A stretch of DNA of 64,000 nucleotides, from assembly GCF_031456495.1 (NCBI RefSeq), contig NZ_JAVDUW010000005.1, positions 1-64,000 on the forward strand, in the 5' to 3' direction. The notes below the pieces were generated by a model, which ran no database searches, was not told the origin of the DNA, and saw only the letters and a program-made list of their open reading frames with translations. The translations under genes were made by a program, and so were the position numbers. Source of the DNA: Pedococcus sp031456495 (GTDB lineage Bacteria > Actinomycetota > Actinomycetes > Actinomycetales > Dermatophilaceae). Positions 31,419 through 39,655 of the stretch are shown in pieces; the first letter of the stretch is position 1; every line of letters starts with the position of its first letter.

Positions 31419-32041
31419 CAGCTGTCCTCCAGTTCCCTGTGGTGGCGGGCGATCTCGGCCATGCGGCGCTCGAACCGGGCGACGGCCTGGGCCGTGGGCG
31501 CGACGACCTGCCCGCGCAGGCCCACGTGCGGCCCGATGAGGTCCGCACCGGGCAGGCCGAGCACCGTCAACAGGTCGGTGAGCAGGCGCTGGGCGTCGCC
31601 CGAGCGGTCCCGCACGACGGCGGCGACCTCCCGGGCCGCGGCCGGGTGCCCGGCGGCTGCCGCCAGCTCCCGTGGCCCGGCCTGCTGGAGCTCGCGGGTC
31701 CGCACCGGACCCCGGCCCGGCTCCCAGAGGAGCCAGCGTGGCGAGTCCCGCAGCCCCCGCGCACGGACGACCACCGCGGCCCGGTGGTCGGCGACGACGA
31801 AGCCCAGGGCGGGCCGCAGCCGTCGGGGCAGCGGACGGCCGACGAGGACCGACGCGGCACCGTCGTAGGGCGCCTGCACCCGGGACGCGGGCTCGACCGG
31901 GACGACGGCCGTCCACGACGCGAGCGGGACGAGCTGGCACGCCACGAGTCCCCCGCGCACCCACCTCGTCACGGCGGGCGGCTCGGCCCGCACCAGGAGC
32001 AGCCCGCGCATCTCCTGCGCCGGCTGCCACCGCTCGTTCAC
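31418..32041 (-). CDS. Uncharacterised protein of the histidine operon (between hisB and hisH)
   Basis: A 207-residue protein I do not recognise. It starts VNERWQPAQEMRGLLLVRAEPPAV, is rich in Arg, Ala and Val, and has no signal peptide, no convincing membrane segment and no catalytic motif. A region near LRPALGFVVADHRAAVVVRARGLRDSPRWLLWEPG looks beta-rich; the C-terminal 60 residues (RELAAAAGHPAAAREVAAVV onwards) look helical. Both ends overlap neighbours (GTGA with hisB, TGATG with hisH), so it is stoichiometrically tied to the pathway. Small unknown genes occur here in other actinobacterial his operons. Confidence 0.8.
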   Translation of the reverse strand: MNERWQPAQEMRGLLLVRAEPPAVTRWVRGGLVACQLVPLASWTAVVPVEPASRVQAPYDGAASVLVGRPLPRRLRPALGFVVADHRAAVVVRARGLRDSPRWLLWEPGRGPVRTRELQQAGPRELAAAAGHPAAAREVAAVVRDRSGDAQRLLTDLLTVLGLPGADLIGPHVGLRGQVVAPTAQAVARFERRMAEIARHHRELEDS

Positions 32042-32652
32042 GTGGAGAGGCTGCCCTTCGCGCTGGGGACGCCGACCACCCGCGGGTCGCGGGCCACCGC
32101 GGCCCGCAGCGCCCGCGCCACGGCCTTGAACTGCGCCTCGACGATGTGGTGCGGGTCGCGGCCGGAGAGCACCCGCACGTGCAGGGCGATCCCGGCTCGT
32201 CCGGCGAAGGACTCCCAGACGTGGCGCGTCATCGAGCCGGTGAAGTGGCCGCCGATGAGGGCGTACTGCTGTCCCTCGGGCTCGCCGGTGTGCACGACGT
32301 AGGGCCGCCCCGCCACGTCGACGACGGCCTGGCACAGCGCCTCGTCGAGCGGGACGGTGGCGTCGCCGAAGCGCGCGATCCCGCTCTTGTCGCCGAGCGC
32401 CTCCCGCAGCGCGTCGCCGAGGACGATCGCGACGTCCTCCACGGTGTGGTGCACGTCGACGTCGACGTCACCCGTCGCCTTGACCCGCAGGTCGAGGAGC
32501 GAGTGCTTGGCCAGCGAGGCCAGCATGTGGTCGTAGAAGCGGACGCCGGTGTCGACGTCCGCCTGGCCGGTGCCGTCGAGGTTCAGCTCGAGCTCGACGC
32601 TGGACTCCGAGGTCGTCCTGCTCAGTGCCGCCGTGCGGTCCCCTGCGGTCAC
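32038..32652 (-). CDS. hisB: Imidazoleglycerol-phosphate dehydratase
   Basis: Mn-dependent dehydration of imidazole glycerol phosphate. The 204-residue monofunctional enzyme has the duplicated His-rich metal motifs: VRFYDHMLASLAKHS, VDVHHTVEDVAIVLG, MTRHVWESFAG and DPHHIVEAQFKAVARAL. GTG at 32652 overlaps the hisC stop and its own stop overlaps the next unknown gene, both as GTGA. No fused HisN-type phosphatase is present. Confidence 0.96.
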   Translation of the reverse strand: MTAGDRTAALSRTTSESSVELELNLDGTGQADVDTGVRFYDHMLASLAKHSLLDLRVKATGDVDVDVHHTVEDVAIVLGDALREALGDKSGIARFGDATVPLDEALCQAVVDVAGRPYVVHTGEPEGQQYALIGGHFTGSMTRHVWESFAGRAGIALHVRVLSGRDPHHIVEAQFKAVARALRAAVARDPRVVGVPSAKGSLST

Positions 32653-33785
32653 CGCGTGCTCCCGTCGTCCGTCCCGAAACCGTCCTGACCGGCGACCTGC
32701 GCCATGGCGGCGAGGAACGCGTCGGTCTCGGCCGGGGTCCCGGCCGTGACACGAAGATAGTGCGGGATGCCCACGTCCCGGACCAGCACACCCCGGTCGA
32801 GCAGCGCCTGCCACGTCGCCCGGGCGTCGGCGAGGCCGCCGAAGAGCACGAAGTTCGCGTCGCTCGGCACCGGCTCGAGCCCCAGCGCGGCCAGCCCGTC
32901 GACCATCCGGTCGCGCTCGTGCTTGATCGCCTCGACCGTCGCCAGCATGGTGTCGGCGTGGTGCAGGGCCGCCAGCGCGACGGCCTGCGTGGGCGAGGAC
33001 AGGTGGTACGGCAGCCGCACCAGGCGCAGCGCGTCGACGAAGGCGGGGTCCGCCGCGAGGTAGCCCAGCCGGCCGCCGGCGAACGCGAAGGCCTTGCTCA
33101 TGGTGCGGGTCACGACCAGGCGCGGCCGGCCCTCGAGCAACCCCAGGGCGCTCGGCGTCCCCGGCCGGGCGAACTCGGCATACGCCTCGTCCACCACGAC
33201 CACCGCACGCTCCGCCGCGTCGTACACGCGCTCGACCACGTCGAGCCCCAGCGCCGTGCCGGTGGGGTTGTTGGGCGAGCAGAGGAAGACGAGGTGCGGG
33301 TCGTGTGCGCGCACCTGCTCCACGGCGGACTCGGCGGTGAGGTCGAACGCCTGGGTGCTCCCCTGCCCGCGCAGGCCGTCGACCCACGTCGTGCCGACGG
33401 ACCGGCTGATGATCGGGTGCATGGAGTACGCCGGGGTGAAGCCGAGTGCCGTGCGCCCGGGTCCGCCGAACGCCAGGACGACGTGCTGGAGCACCTCGTT
33501 CGAGCCGTTGCCGGCCCACACCTGGGCCGGGTCCACCGCGGTGCCGGTGGTGCGGGTCAGGTATGCCGCGAGCTCGGTGCGCAGCGCGGTGAACTCCCGG
33601 TCGGGGTACCGGTTGAGGTCGGGCGCCACCGCGGCGACGGCGGAGGTGATCTCGGCGACCACCTCCGGCGGCACCGGGTAGGAGCTCTCGTTGGTGTTGA
33701 GCCGGACCGGGACCTCGAGCTGGGGCGCGCCGTAGGGCGTGCTGCCGCGCAGGTCCTCGCGCAGCAGCTCCTGCAGCCCGGTCAC
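32649..33785 (-). CDS. hisC: Histidinol-phosphate aminotransferase
   Basis: PLP-dependent class I/II aminotransferase. The 378-residue protein has the substrate-site NTNESSYPVPPEV, the cofactor contacts FLCSPNNPTGTA and VDEAYAEFA, and the Schiff-base lysine in RTMSKAFAFAGGRLGYL. GTG at 33785 overlaps the hisD stop as GTGA; the 3' end overlaps hisB the same way. Confidence 0.96.
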   Translation of the reverse strand: MTGLQELLREDLRGSTPYGAPQLEVPVRLNTNESSYPVPPEVVAEITSAVAAVAPDLNRYPDREFTALRTELAAYLTRTTGTAVDPAQVWAGNGSNEVLQHVVLAFGGPGRTALGFTPAYSMHPIISRSVGTTWVDGLRGQGSTQAFDLTAESAVEQVRAHDPHLVFLCSPNNPTGTALGLDVVERVYDAAERAVVVVDEAYAEFARPGTPSALGLLEGRPRLVVTRTMSKAFAFAGGRLGYLAADPAFVDALRLVRLPYHLSSPTQAVALAALHHADTMLATVEAIKHERDRMVDGLAALGLEPVPSDANFVLFGGLADARATWQALLDRGVLVRDVGIPHYLRVTAGTPAETDAFLAAMAQVAGQDGFGTDDGSTR

Positions 33786-35113
33786 GACCGGTCGCCGAAC
33801 CGGGCCGAGACCGCCTCGCCGTGGGCGGGCAGGTCCTCGGCCTGGGCGAGCACCACGACCCGGTCCGCCACCTCGCGCAGGGCCTCCTCGTCGTAGGAGA
33901 TCACCTGGACGGAGCGCAGGAACGAGGTCACCGACAGGCCGCTGCTGTGGCAGGCACAGCCACCGGTCGGCAGGACGTGGTTGGACCCGGCGAGGTAGTC
34001 GCCGAGGCTCACGGGCGAGAAGGGACCCACGAAGACGGCACCCGCGTTGCGGATCCGGCGGCTGGCCGCCTCCGCGTCGGCGACCTGCAGCTCGAGGTGC
34101 TCGGCGCCGTAGGCGTTGACGACGGCGAGACCGGCGTCGAGGTCGTCGACGAGCACGACGCCGGACTGCTGGCCGGACAGCGCCTCGGTGACGCGGCCGG
34201 AGTGCTTGGTGGCAGCCGCGCGACGCGCGACCTCGGCGGTGACGGCCTCGGCCAGCGCGGCGCTCGGGGTCACGAGGACGGAGGCCGCCTGCGGGTCGTG
34301 CTCGGCCTGCGACACGAGGTCGGAGGCGACGTGCACGGGGTCGGCGGTGTCGTCGGCGAGGACGGCGATCTCGGTGGGGCCGGCCTCGGAGTCGATGCCG
34401 ATGACGCCCTTGAGGTAGCGCTTGGCCGCCGCGACGTAGATGTTGCCCGGGCCGGTGACGAGGCTGACCGGCTCGCAGGAGTCCTCGCCGTCGGTGAAGC
34501 CGAACGCGAAGGCGGCCACCGCCTGGGCGCCGCCCACGGCATACACCTCCTCGACGCCGAGCAGCGCGCACGCGGCGAGCACGGTCGGGTGGGGGTAGCC
34601 CTCGAAGATGCCGGTGTTCTCGCGCTGCGGCGGGCTCGCCACCGCCAGCGAGCCGACGCCGGCGACCTGGGCCGGCACGACGTTCATGACGACGCTGGAC
34701 GGGTACACCGCCCGGCCGCCGGGCACGTACAGGCCGACGCGGTCCACCGGGAGCCAGCGGTTCTCGACGCGGCCGCCGGCGACGACGTCGACCGTCGTCT
34801 CGGTGGGGCGCTGGCGCTCGTGCACCTGGCGGGTGCGGCGGACCGCCTCCTCCAGCGCCTCGCGCACCTGCGGGTCGAGCTGCTCGAGGGCAGCCGCGAG
34901 CACCTCCGCGGGCACGCGCAGGCGGGGCGGCCGGACACCGTCGAACCGCTGGCCGAGGTCGTAGAGGGCCTCGGCACCGCGATGGCGCACGTCCTCGCAC
35001 AGCGGCCGCACCGTCTCGACGGCGGCCGCCACGTCGAAGTCCGCCCGCGGCAGGAGGTCCCGCAGCTCGCGGGCTCCCAGCGCGCGTCCGCGCAGGTCGA
35101 TCGTGGCCATCAT
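33782..35113 (-). CDS. hisD: Histidinol dehydrogenase
   Basis: Zn-dependent, NAD-linked two-step oxidation of histidinol to histidine; first gene of the operon. The 443-residue protein has VPGGRAVYPSSVVMNVVPA, SEAGPTEIAVLAD, AEHLELQ and the signature VGPFSPVSLGDYLAGSNHVLPTGG. It begins with two adjacent ATG codons (35113 and 35110). The first lies 7 nt after a perfect TAGAAT -10 box, so a leaderless mRNA is expected. The operon continues hisC-hisB-unknown-hisH-priA-SseB. Confidence 0.95.
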   Translation of the reverse strand: MMATIDLRGRALGARELRDLLPRADFDVAAAVETVRPLCEDVRHRGAEALYDLGQRFDGVRPPRLRVPAEVLAAALEQLDPQVREALEEAVRRTRQVHERQRPTETTVDVVAGGRVENRWLPVDRVGLYVPGGRAVYPSSVVMNVVPAQVAGVGSLAVASPPQRENTGIFEGYPHPTVLAACALLGVEEVYAVGGAQAVAAFAFGFTDGEDSCEPVSLVTGPGNIYVAAAKRYLKGVIGIDSEAGPTEIAVLADDTADPVHVASDLVSQAEHDPQAASVLVTPSAALAEAVTAEVARRAAATKHSGRVTEALSGQQSGVVLVDDLDAGLAVVNAYGAEHLELQVADAEAASRRIRNAGAVFVGPFSPVSLGDYLAGSNHVLPTGGCACHSSGLSVTSFLRSVQVISYDEEALREVADRVVVLAQAEDLPAHGEAVSARFGDRS

Positions 35114-35120
35114 GGTCACG

Positions 35121-35126
35121 ATTCTA
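35121..35126 (-). promoter_or_regulatory. his operon leaderless -10 box
   Basis: TAGAAT on the minus strand followed by CGTGACC and the hisD ATG at 35113. No -35 element is evident. It is among the best matches to TATAAT of all the leaderless boxes in the window. Confidence 0.65.
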
Positions 35127-35157
35127 CGGAGCCCCCGGAGTGGCCCCTGCGGCGGTC

Positions 35158-36561
35158 TCAGCCCCCGGGAACCGTGCCCTTGCGCTGGTCGGACGCGGCA
35201 CGTGCCGCGGGCCCCTCCTCGGAGTCGCCCAGGACGATGCGGGCCGGGGGCGCGGTCGTGGGCGGAGTGGTGGTGTCGACCACCTCGTGCGCGGCCTCGT
35301 GGTCGTCCGGGCCGGCGAAGGTGTCGTGGATCCGGCCGGCGACCTCCTCGCGCGGCCAGCGCGCCGCGAGCAGCACCAGCGCGCCGAACGTCACGACGGC
35401 GCACACCCCGACCGACGCCGCGGGCGAGGTCTTCTCCGACACCCACCCGGCGGCCAGGAAGCACAGGCCGGTGACCCCGACCGACAGCGCACCGGCGAGG
35501 CCGAAGACGCGCCCGCGCATGGCCGTGGGGACGAGGAGCGTGAAGGCGGCCTGCAGCGGAAGCATGTAGGACTGGAGGGCGCCGCAGACGAACCACGCCA
35601 CCCAGACCACGCCGAGGTGCGGCTCGAAGACGGTCACGAGCAGGGGCAGCGGCATGAGCAGGGCGAGACGCATGATGAGGCCGGACTGCCGCTCCGCGGG
35701 GAGCCGGCCGATGAGCAGCAGCCCCGCCACGGCGCCGACGATGGGCGCGGCCATGAGCAGGCCGCCCCAGGCCGAGGAGCCGGTGTGGGTGCTGGCGTAG
35801 GGCAGCGCGACGGCCTCGGGCGCCGCGATGCCGAGCCCGCTGACGAGCGAGAGGGCCAGCAGGCGGGTCAGGACGCGGTTGCCGCGGATCTGCCGCCAGC
35901 CGGCGACGAGGTCCCGGACGAAGGAGGTGTCGTCGCGGGCCACCCCCGAGGCCCGGGGGCGGATGCCGGCGAGGACGGCGGCCCCGACGACGAAGGTGAC
36001 CAGGTCGAGCATCAGCGCCTTGGTGTCGCCGAGCACCCCCACGACCGCGCCACCGACGGCGAGGCCGATCGCCTGGTTGACCTGGGTGGCGAGGGTGTTG
36101 AGCCCGAAGGCGCGGGCGTAGAGGCGGCGGTCGGGAAAGACGTCGGTCAGGAGCATCTGCCCCGCGGTGGCGGCCGGGCCACCGACGAACTCGAGCGCGA
36201 AGACGAGCACGAGCACGAGGGCGACGGAACGGGTCGTGGTGACCGTGAGGATGAGCAGGCCGACGATGACGGCGCGCAGGAGGTGGGCGCCGATGAGGGT
36301 CAGCCTCGGGGGGAACCGGTCGCAGAACGGCCCGAGGAGGCCCCGCCCGAGGATCGTGGGCACCAGGGAGACGGCGAAGGTGGCCGCGGTCGCGAGCGCC
36401 GAGCCGGTCCAGCCGAAGACGACGGCCGCGATCGTGATCCGCGCGATGTAGTCGCCCCAGGTGGACAGGGTGGAGGCGACGAAGATCGGCAGGAACGACG
36501 GAGCCCGGAGCACCTCGGCGTACGAGGGCACCACGACAGCGCCATCCCTGCCCCTGACCAT
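35158..36561 (-). CDS. MFS transporter (DHA3-like)
   Basis: A 467-residue membrane protein with about 12 hydrophobic helices (FLPIFVASTLSTWGDYIARITIAAVVFGW, VALVLVLVFALEFVGGPAA and others), the motif PFCDRFPPR after helix two, and an MFS_3-like ASTLSTWGDYI start. The last 55 residues are hydrophilic (GRIHDTFAGPDDHEAAHEVVD onwards) and probably cytoplasmic. ATG at 36561 has a TACGGT -10 box 7 nt upstream. Substrate unknown; the group includes macrolide-type exporters. Confidence 0.87.
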   Translation of the reverse strand: MVRGRDGAVVVPSYAEVLRAPSFLPIFVASTLSTWGDYIARITIAAVVFGWTGSALATAATFAVSLVPTILGRGLLGPFCDRFPPRLTLIGAHLLRAVIVGLLILTVTTTRSVALVLVLVFALEFVGGPAATAGQMLLTDVFPDRRLYARAFGLNTLATQVNQAIGLAVGGAVVGVLGDTKALMLDLVTFVVGAAVLAGIRPRASGVARDDTSFVRDLVAGWRQIRGNRVLTRLLALSLVSGLGIAAPEAVALPYASTHTGSSAWGGLLMAAPIVGAVAGLLLIGRLPAERQSGLIMRLALLMPLPLLVTVFEPHLGVVWVAWFVCGALQSYMLPLQAAFTLLVPTAMRGRVFGLAGALSVGVTGLCFLAAGWVSEKTSPAASVGVCAVVTFGALVLLAARWPREEVAGRIHDTFAGPDDHEAAHEVVDTTTPPTTAPPARIVLGDSEEGPAARAASDQRKGTVPGG

Positions 36562-36568
36562 GCGCTCG

Positions 36569-36574
36569 ACCGTA
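36569..36574 (-). promoter_or_regulatory. Leaderless -10 box for the MFS gene at 35158-36561
   Basis: TACGGT on the minus strand, then 7 nt (CGAGCGC), then ATG at 36561. Confidence 0.5.
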
Positions 36575-36579
36575 CCTCG

Positions 36580-39500
36580 CTACCGGGTCCCGTAAAAGTC
36601 GAGCTCGGTGACCGTCCGGGCGTGCCGCGCGACCCTGCGGTAGGTCTGGGCGAGCTCGGCTCCGGAGCCGGGCTCGAGGCCCAGGATCCGACCCACGCCG
36701 TCGGCGACGCGCAGGTCGGACGGCACGCTGTCGACCGGCTTGCCGCGGTACAGCACGGCCGCGTTGCGAAGCCGCGAGGCGAGCGTCCAGGCTTCGCGCA
36801 GCGCGGCCACGTGGTCCGCCGGCAGCAGCTCCGCCTCCTCCACCGCCGCGAGCGCCGGGAGCGTGCTCGTGGTCCGCAGGCCGGGCAGCTCGTGGGCGTG
36901 CTTCATCTGCAGCAGCTGGACGGTCCACTCGACGTCGCTGAGCCCGCCCCGGCCGAGCTTGAAGTGGGCCTTGGGGTCGGCGCCCCGCGGCAGCCGCTCG
37001 GCCTCCATCCGGGCCTTGAGCGTGCGGATCTCGCGGACCTGGGACTCGCTCAGCCCCTCGCTCGGCCAGCGCAGCGGGTCGACGAGCCGCACGAACTCCT
37101 CCCCCAGCTCGGCGTCCCCGGCGATGGGGTCGGCCCGCAGCAGCGCCTGGGACTCCCACGTCAGCGACCACCGCTCGTAGTAGGCGCGGTAGCTGGCGAG
37201 GCTGCGCACGAGCGGCCCGTTCTTGCCCTCCGGTCGCAGGTCGGCGTCGAGACCGAGCTGGGGGTCCGGCCCGGCCGAGCCGAGCAGGCGGCGCAGCTCC
37301 TGCACCACCTCCAGGGCCTGGTCCTGGGCCACGCCCTCGTCGGCGCCCGGGAGCGGGTCGTGGACGAAGAGGACGTCGGCGTCCGAGCCGTACGCCACCT
37401 CCCGTCCGCCGAGGCGTCCCATGCCGACGACGAGGATGCGGGTCACGAGGTCGCCGTGCCGCTGCTCGACGACGCGCCGGGCCACGGCGAGGGCCGCCTC
37501 GACGAGCGCGGCCGTGAGGTCGGTCAGCGCCACGCCCACCTCCTGCAGGTCGAGCTCGCCCCGCAGGTCGGCGGCCGCCACGCGGAACAGCTCCTGCCGG
37601 CGCAGGCCGCGCGCGGTGCGGACCGCCTTGTCCGGGTCGTCCTGGCGCCCCGCGGCGGCGGTCATCCGGCGGACGAGGTCCTCACGCGGCAACGGCCGCA
37701 GCCCGCCGGCCTCGCCGAGCATGGCCACCGCCTCGGGCGCCCCGACGAGGAGGTCCGCGGCATACCGGCTCCGCGCGAGGATGTGCGCGAGGCGCTCGGC
37801 GGACGAGCCCTCGTCGCGCAGCAGCCGCAGGTACCAGTGGGTGGAGCCGAGCTCCTCGCTCACCTTGCGGAACGCGAGCAGCCCCCCGTCGGGGTCGGCC
37901 TCGTCGGCGAACCACCCGAGCATGACCGGCAGCAGCGTGCGCTGGATCGCGGCGCGGCGGCTCACGCCCGACGTCAGCGCCTCGAGGTGCCGGATCGCCC
38001 CGGCCGGGTCGCGGAAGCCGAGGGCGGAGAGCCGGTCGCGCGCGGCCTCGGGACCCAGCCGCGCGTCGCTGCTGCTGAGCCGGGCCACGGCGGCGAGCAG
38101 CGGCCGGTAGAACAGGCGCTCGTGGATGCGCCGGACCTCGCGCGCCTGCTTCTGCCACTGGTCCACGACCGCCTTGGCGGCGTCGGACCGGTGGCCGAGG
38201 GCCCGGCCGAGGCGGCGCAGGTCGGCGTCGCCGGTGGGCATGAGGTGGGTCCGGCGCAGGCGGTAGAGCTGGATCCGGTGCTCCAGCGTGCGCAGCAGCC
38301 GGTAGCTGGAGTCGAGCACCGCGGCGTCGTCACGGCCGACGTAGCCGCCGCGGGCGAGGGCGTCGAGGGCCTCGAGGGTGGTCCCCGAGCGCAACGCCTC
38401 GTCGGTGCGCCCGTGGACGAGCTGGAGCAGCTGCACGCTGAACTCGACGTCGCGCAGCCCGCCGGGCCCGAGCTTGAGCTGGCGGTCGGCCTCGGCCGCG
38501 GGCACGTGCTGCTCCACCCGGCGGCGCATCGCCTGGACGTCCTCGATGAAGTTCTCGCGGGAGGCGGCCTGCCACACCATCGGGCGCAGGGCGCCGAGGT
38601 AGGCCTCCCCGAGGTCGCGGTCCCCGGCGACGACCCTCGCCTTGAGCAGCGCCTGGAACTCCCAGGTCTTGGCCCAGCGCTCGTAGTAGGCGCGGTGCGA
38701 CTCCACCGTCCGCACCAGCGGCCCGTTCTTGCCCTCCGGGCGCAGCGCCGCGTCCACCGGCCAGAGCGTGCCCTGCCCGGTCGAGGTGGAGCAGGCCCGC
38801 ATGAGCTGGGTCGCGAGCGCCGTGCCGGCGGCCATGGCCACGGCCTCCTCGACGCCGTCGCGGGGCTCGGCGACGAAGATGACGTCCACGTCGCTGACGT
38901 AGTTGAGCTCGCGGCCGCCCGTCTTGCCCATGCCGATGACGGCGAAGTCGCAGGCGTCTGCCTGCTCCCCCACCTGCTCGCGCGCGATGACGAGCGCCCC
39001 CTCGAGCGCGGCCTGCGCCAGGTCGGCGAGCGCCGCCGCCGTGCGGGGCAGCTCCTCGACGGCGTCCGGTGCGGTGAGGTCCAGGGCTGCGATGCCGAGC
39101 AGGTTGCGCCGGTAGGCGATGCGCAGCGCGTCGTATGCCGTGTCCTCGCCGCGGTCGCGGACGGCCGCCACGACGTCGTGCACGCGGTCGTCGACCTCGA
39201 CCGGTGCGGCGTGCGCGACGCTGCGCCAGTGCTCGGGGTGGGCGACGAGGTGGTCGGCGAGCGCGGTCGAGGCGCCGAGGACGGCCAGCATCCGGTCCCG
39301 GGCGGGCCCCGGGTGGCGCATCGCTGCCAGCAGGCCACGGACCTCGGCCCCGGGCCCGTCCTCCTCGTCGCGGCGGCGTGGCTCGCTGGCGCGCAGGGAC
39401 TCCATGAGCCGCACGAGCGACAGCAGGGCGAGGTCGGGGTCGGCGACCGCCCCCAGGGCGTCGGGCAGCCCGTCGCGGAAGACGTCGTCGAGCGGGTCGA

Positions 39501-39609
39501 CGAGGCCGGCGAGCGCGGGGTCGGCGAGCAGCTGCCCGGCCCGCTGGGCGTCGGCGAACCCGAGCCTGGCCAGCGTGCCGGCCTGCGACGACGACCGACC
39601 GGTGCTCAC
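36580..39609 (-). CDS. glnE: Glutamine synthetase adenylyltransferase/deadenylase
   Basis: Bifunctional nucleotidyltransferase that switches glutamine synthetase off and on by AMP attachment to tyrosine. The 1009-residue protein has two nucleotidyltransferase centres: GKTGGRELNYVSDVDVIFVAEP near residue 240 (deadenylase half) and GMGRLGGREVAYGSDADVLFVHDP near 740 (adenylylase half), joined by helical regulatory regions. GTG at 39609 lies 6 nt after TAGGGT. The neighbouring glutamine synthetase lacks the target tyrosine, so the substrate must be a GlnA encoded elsewhere. Confidence 0.96.
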   Translation of the reverse strand: MSTGRSSSQAGTLARLGFADAQRAGQLLADPALAGLVDPLDDVFRDGLPDALGAVADPDLALLSLVRLMESLRASEPRRRDEEDGPGAEVRGLLAAMRHPGPARDRMLAVLGASTALADHLVAHPEHWRSVAHAAPVEVDDRVHDVVAAVRDRGEDTAYDALRIAYRRNLLGIAALDLTAPDAVEELPRTAAALADLAQAALEGALVIAREQVGEQADACDFAVIGMGKTGGRELNYVSDVDVIFVAEPRDGVEEAVAMAAGTALATQLMRACSTSTGQGTLWPVDAALRPEGKNGPLVRTVESHRAYYERWAKTWEFQALLKARVVAGDRDLGEAYLGALRPMVWQAASRENFIEDVQAMRRRVEQHVPAAEADRQLKLGPGGLRDVEFSVQLLQLVHGRTDEALRSGTTLEALDALARGGYVGRDDAAVLDSSYRLLRTLEHRIQLYRLRRTHLMPTGDADLRRLGRALGHRSDAAKAVVDQWQKQAREVRRIHERLFYRPLLAAVARLSSSDARLGPEAARDRLSALGFRDPAGAIRHLEALTSGVSRRAAIQRTLLPVMLGWFADEADPDGGLLAFRKVSEELGSTHWYLRLLRDEGSSAERLAHILARSRYAADLLVGAPEAVAMLGEAGGLRPLPREDLVRRMTAAAGRQDDPDKAVRTARGLRRQELFRVAAADLRGELDLQEVGVALTDLTAALVEAALAVARRVVEQRHGDLVTRILVVGMGRLGGREVAYGSDADVLFVHDPLPGADEGVAQDQALEVVQELRRLLGSAGPDPQLGLDADLRPEGKNGPLVRSLASYRAYYERWSLTWESQALLRADPIAGDAELGEEFVRLVDPLRWPSEGLSESQVREIRTLKARMEAERLPRGADPKAHFKLGRGGLSDVEWTVQLLQMKHAHELPGLRTTSTLPALAAVEEAELLPADHVAALREAWTLASRLRNAAVLYRGKPVDSVPSDLRVADGVGRILGLEPGSGAELAQTYRRVARHARTVTELDFYGTR

Positions 39610-39615
39610 CCGACC

Positions 39616-39621
39616 ACCCTA
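39616..39621 (-). promoter_or_regulatory. Leaderless -10 box for glnE
   Basis: TAGGGT on the minus strand, 6 nt before the GTG start at 39609, inside the 46-nt gap after glnA2. It would let glnE be transcribed independently of glnA2. Confidence 0.5.
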
Positions 39622-39655
39622 GTGAGGGCTCCCCTCGTCAGCGGGGTGCGTCCGC

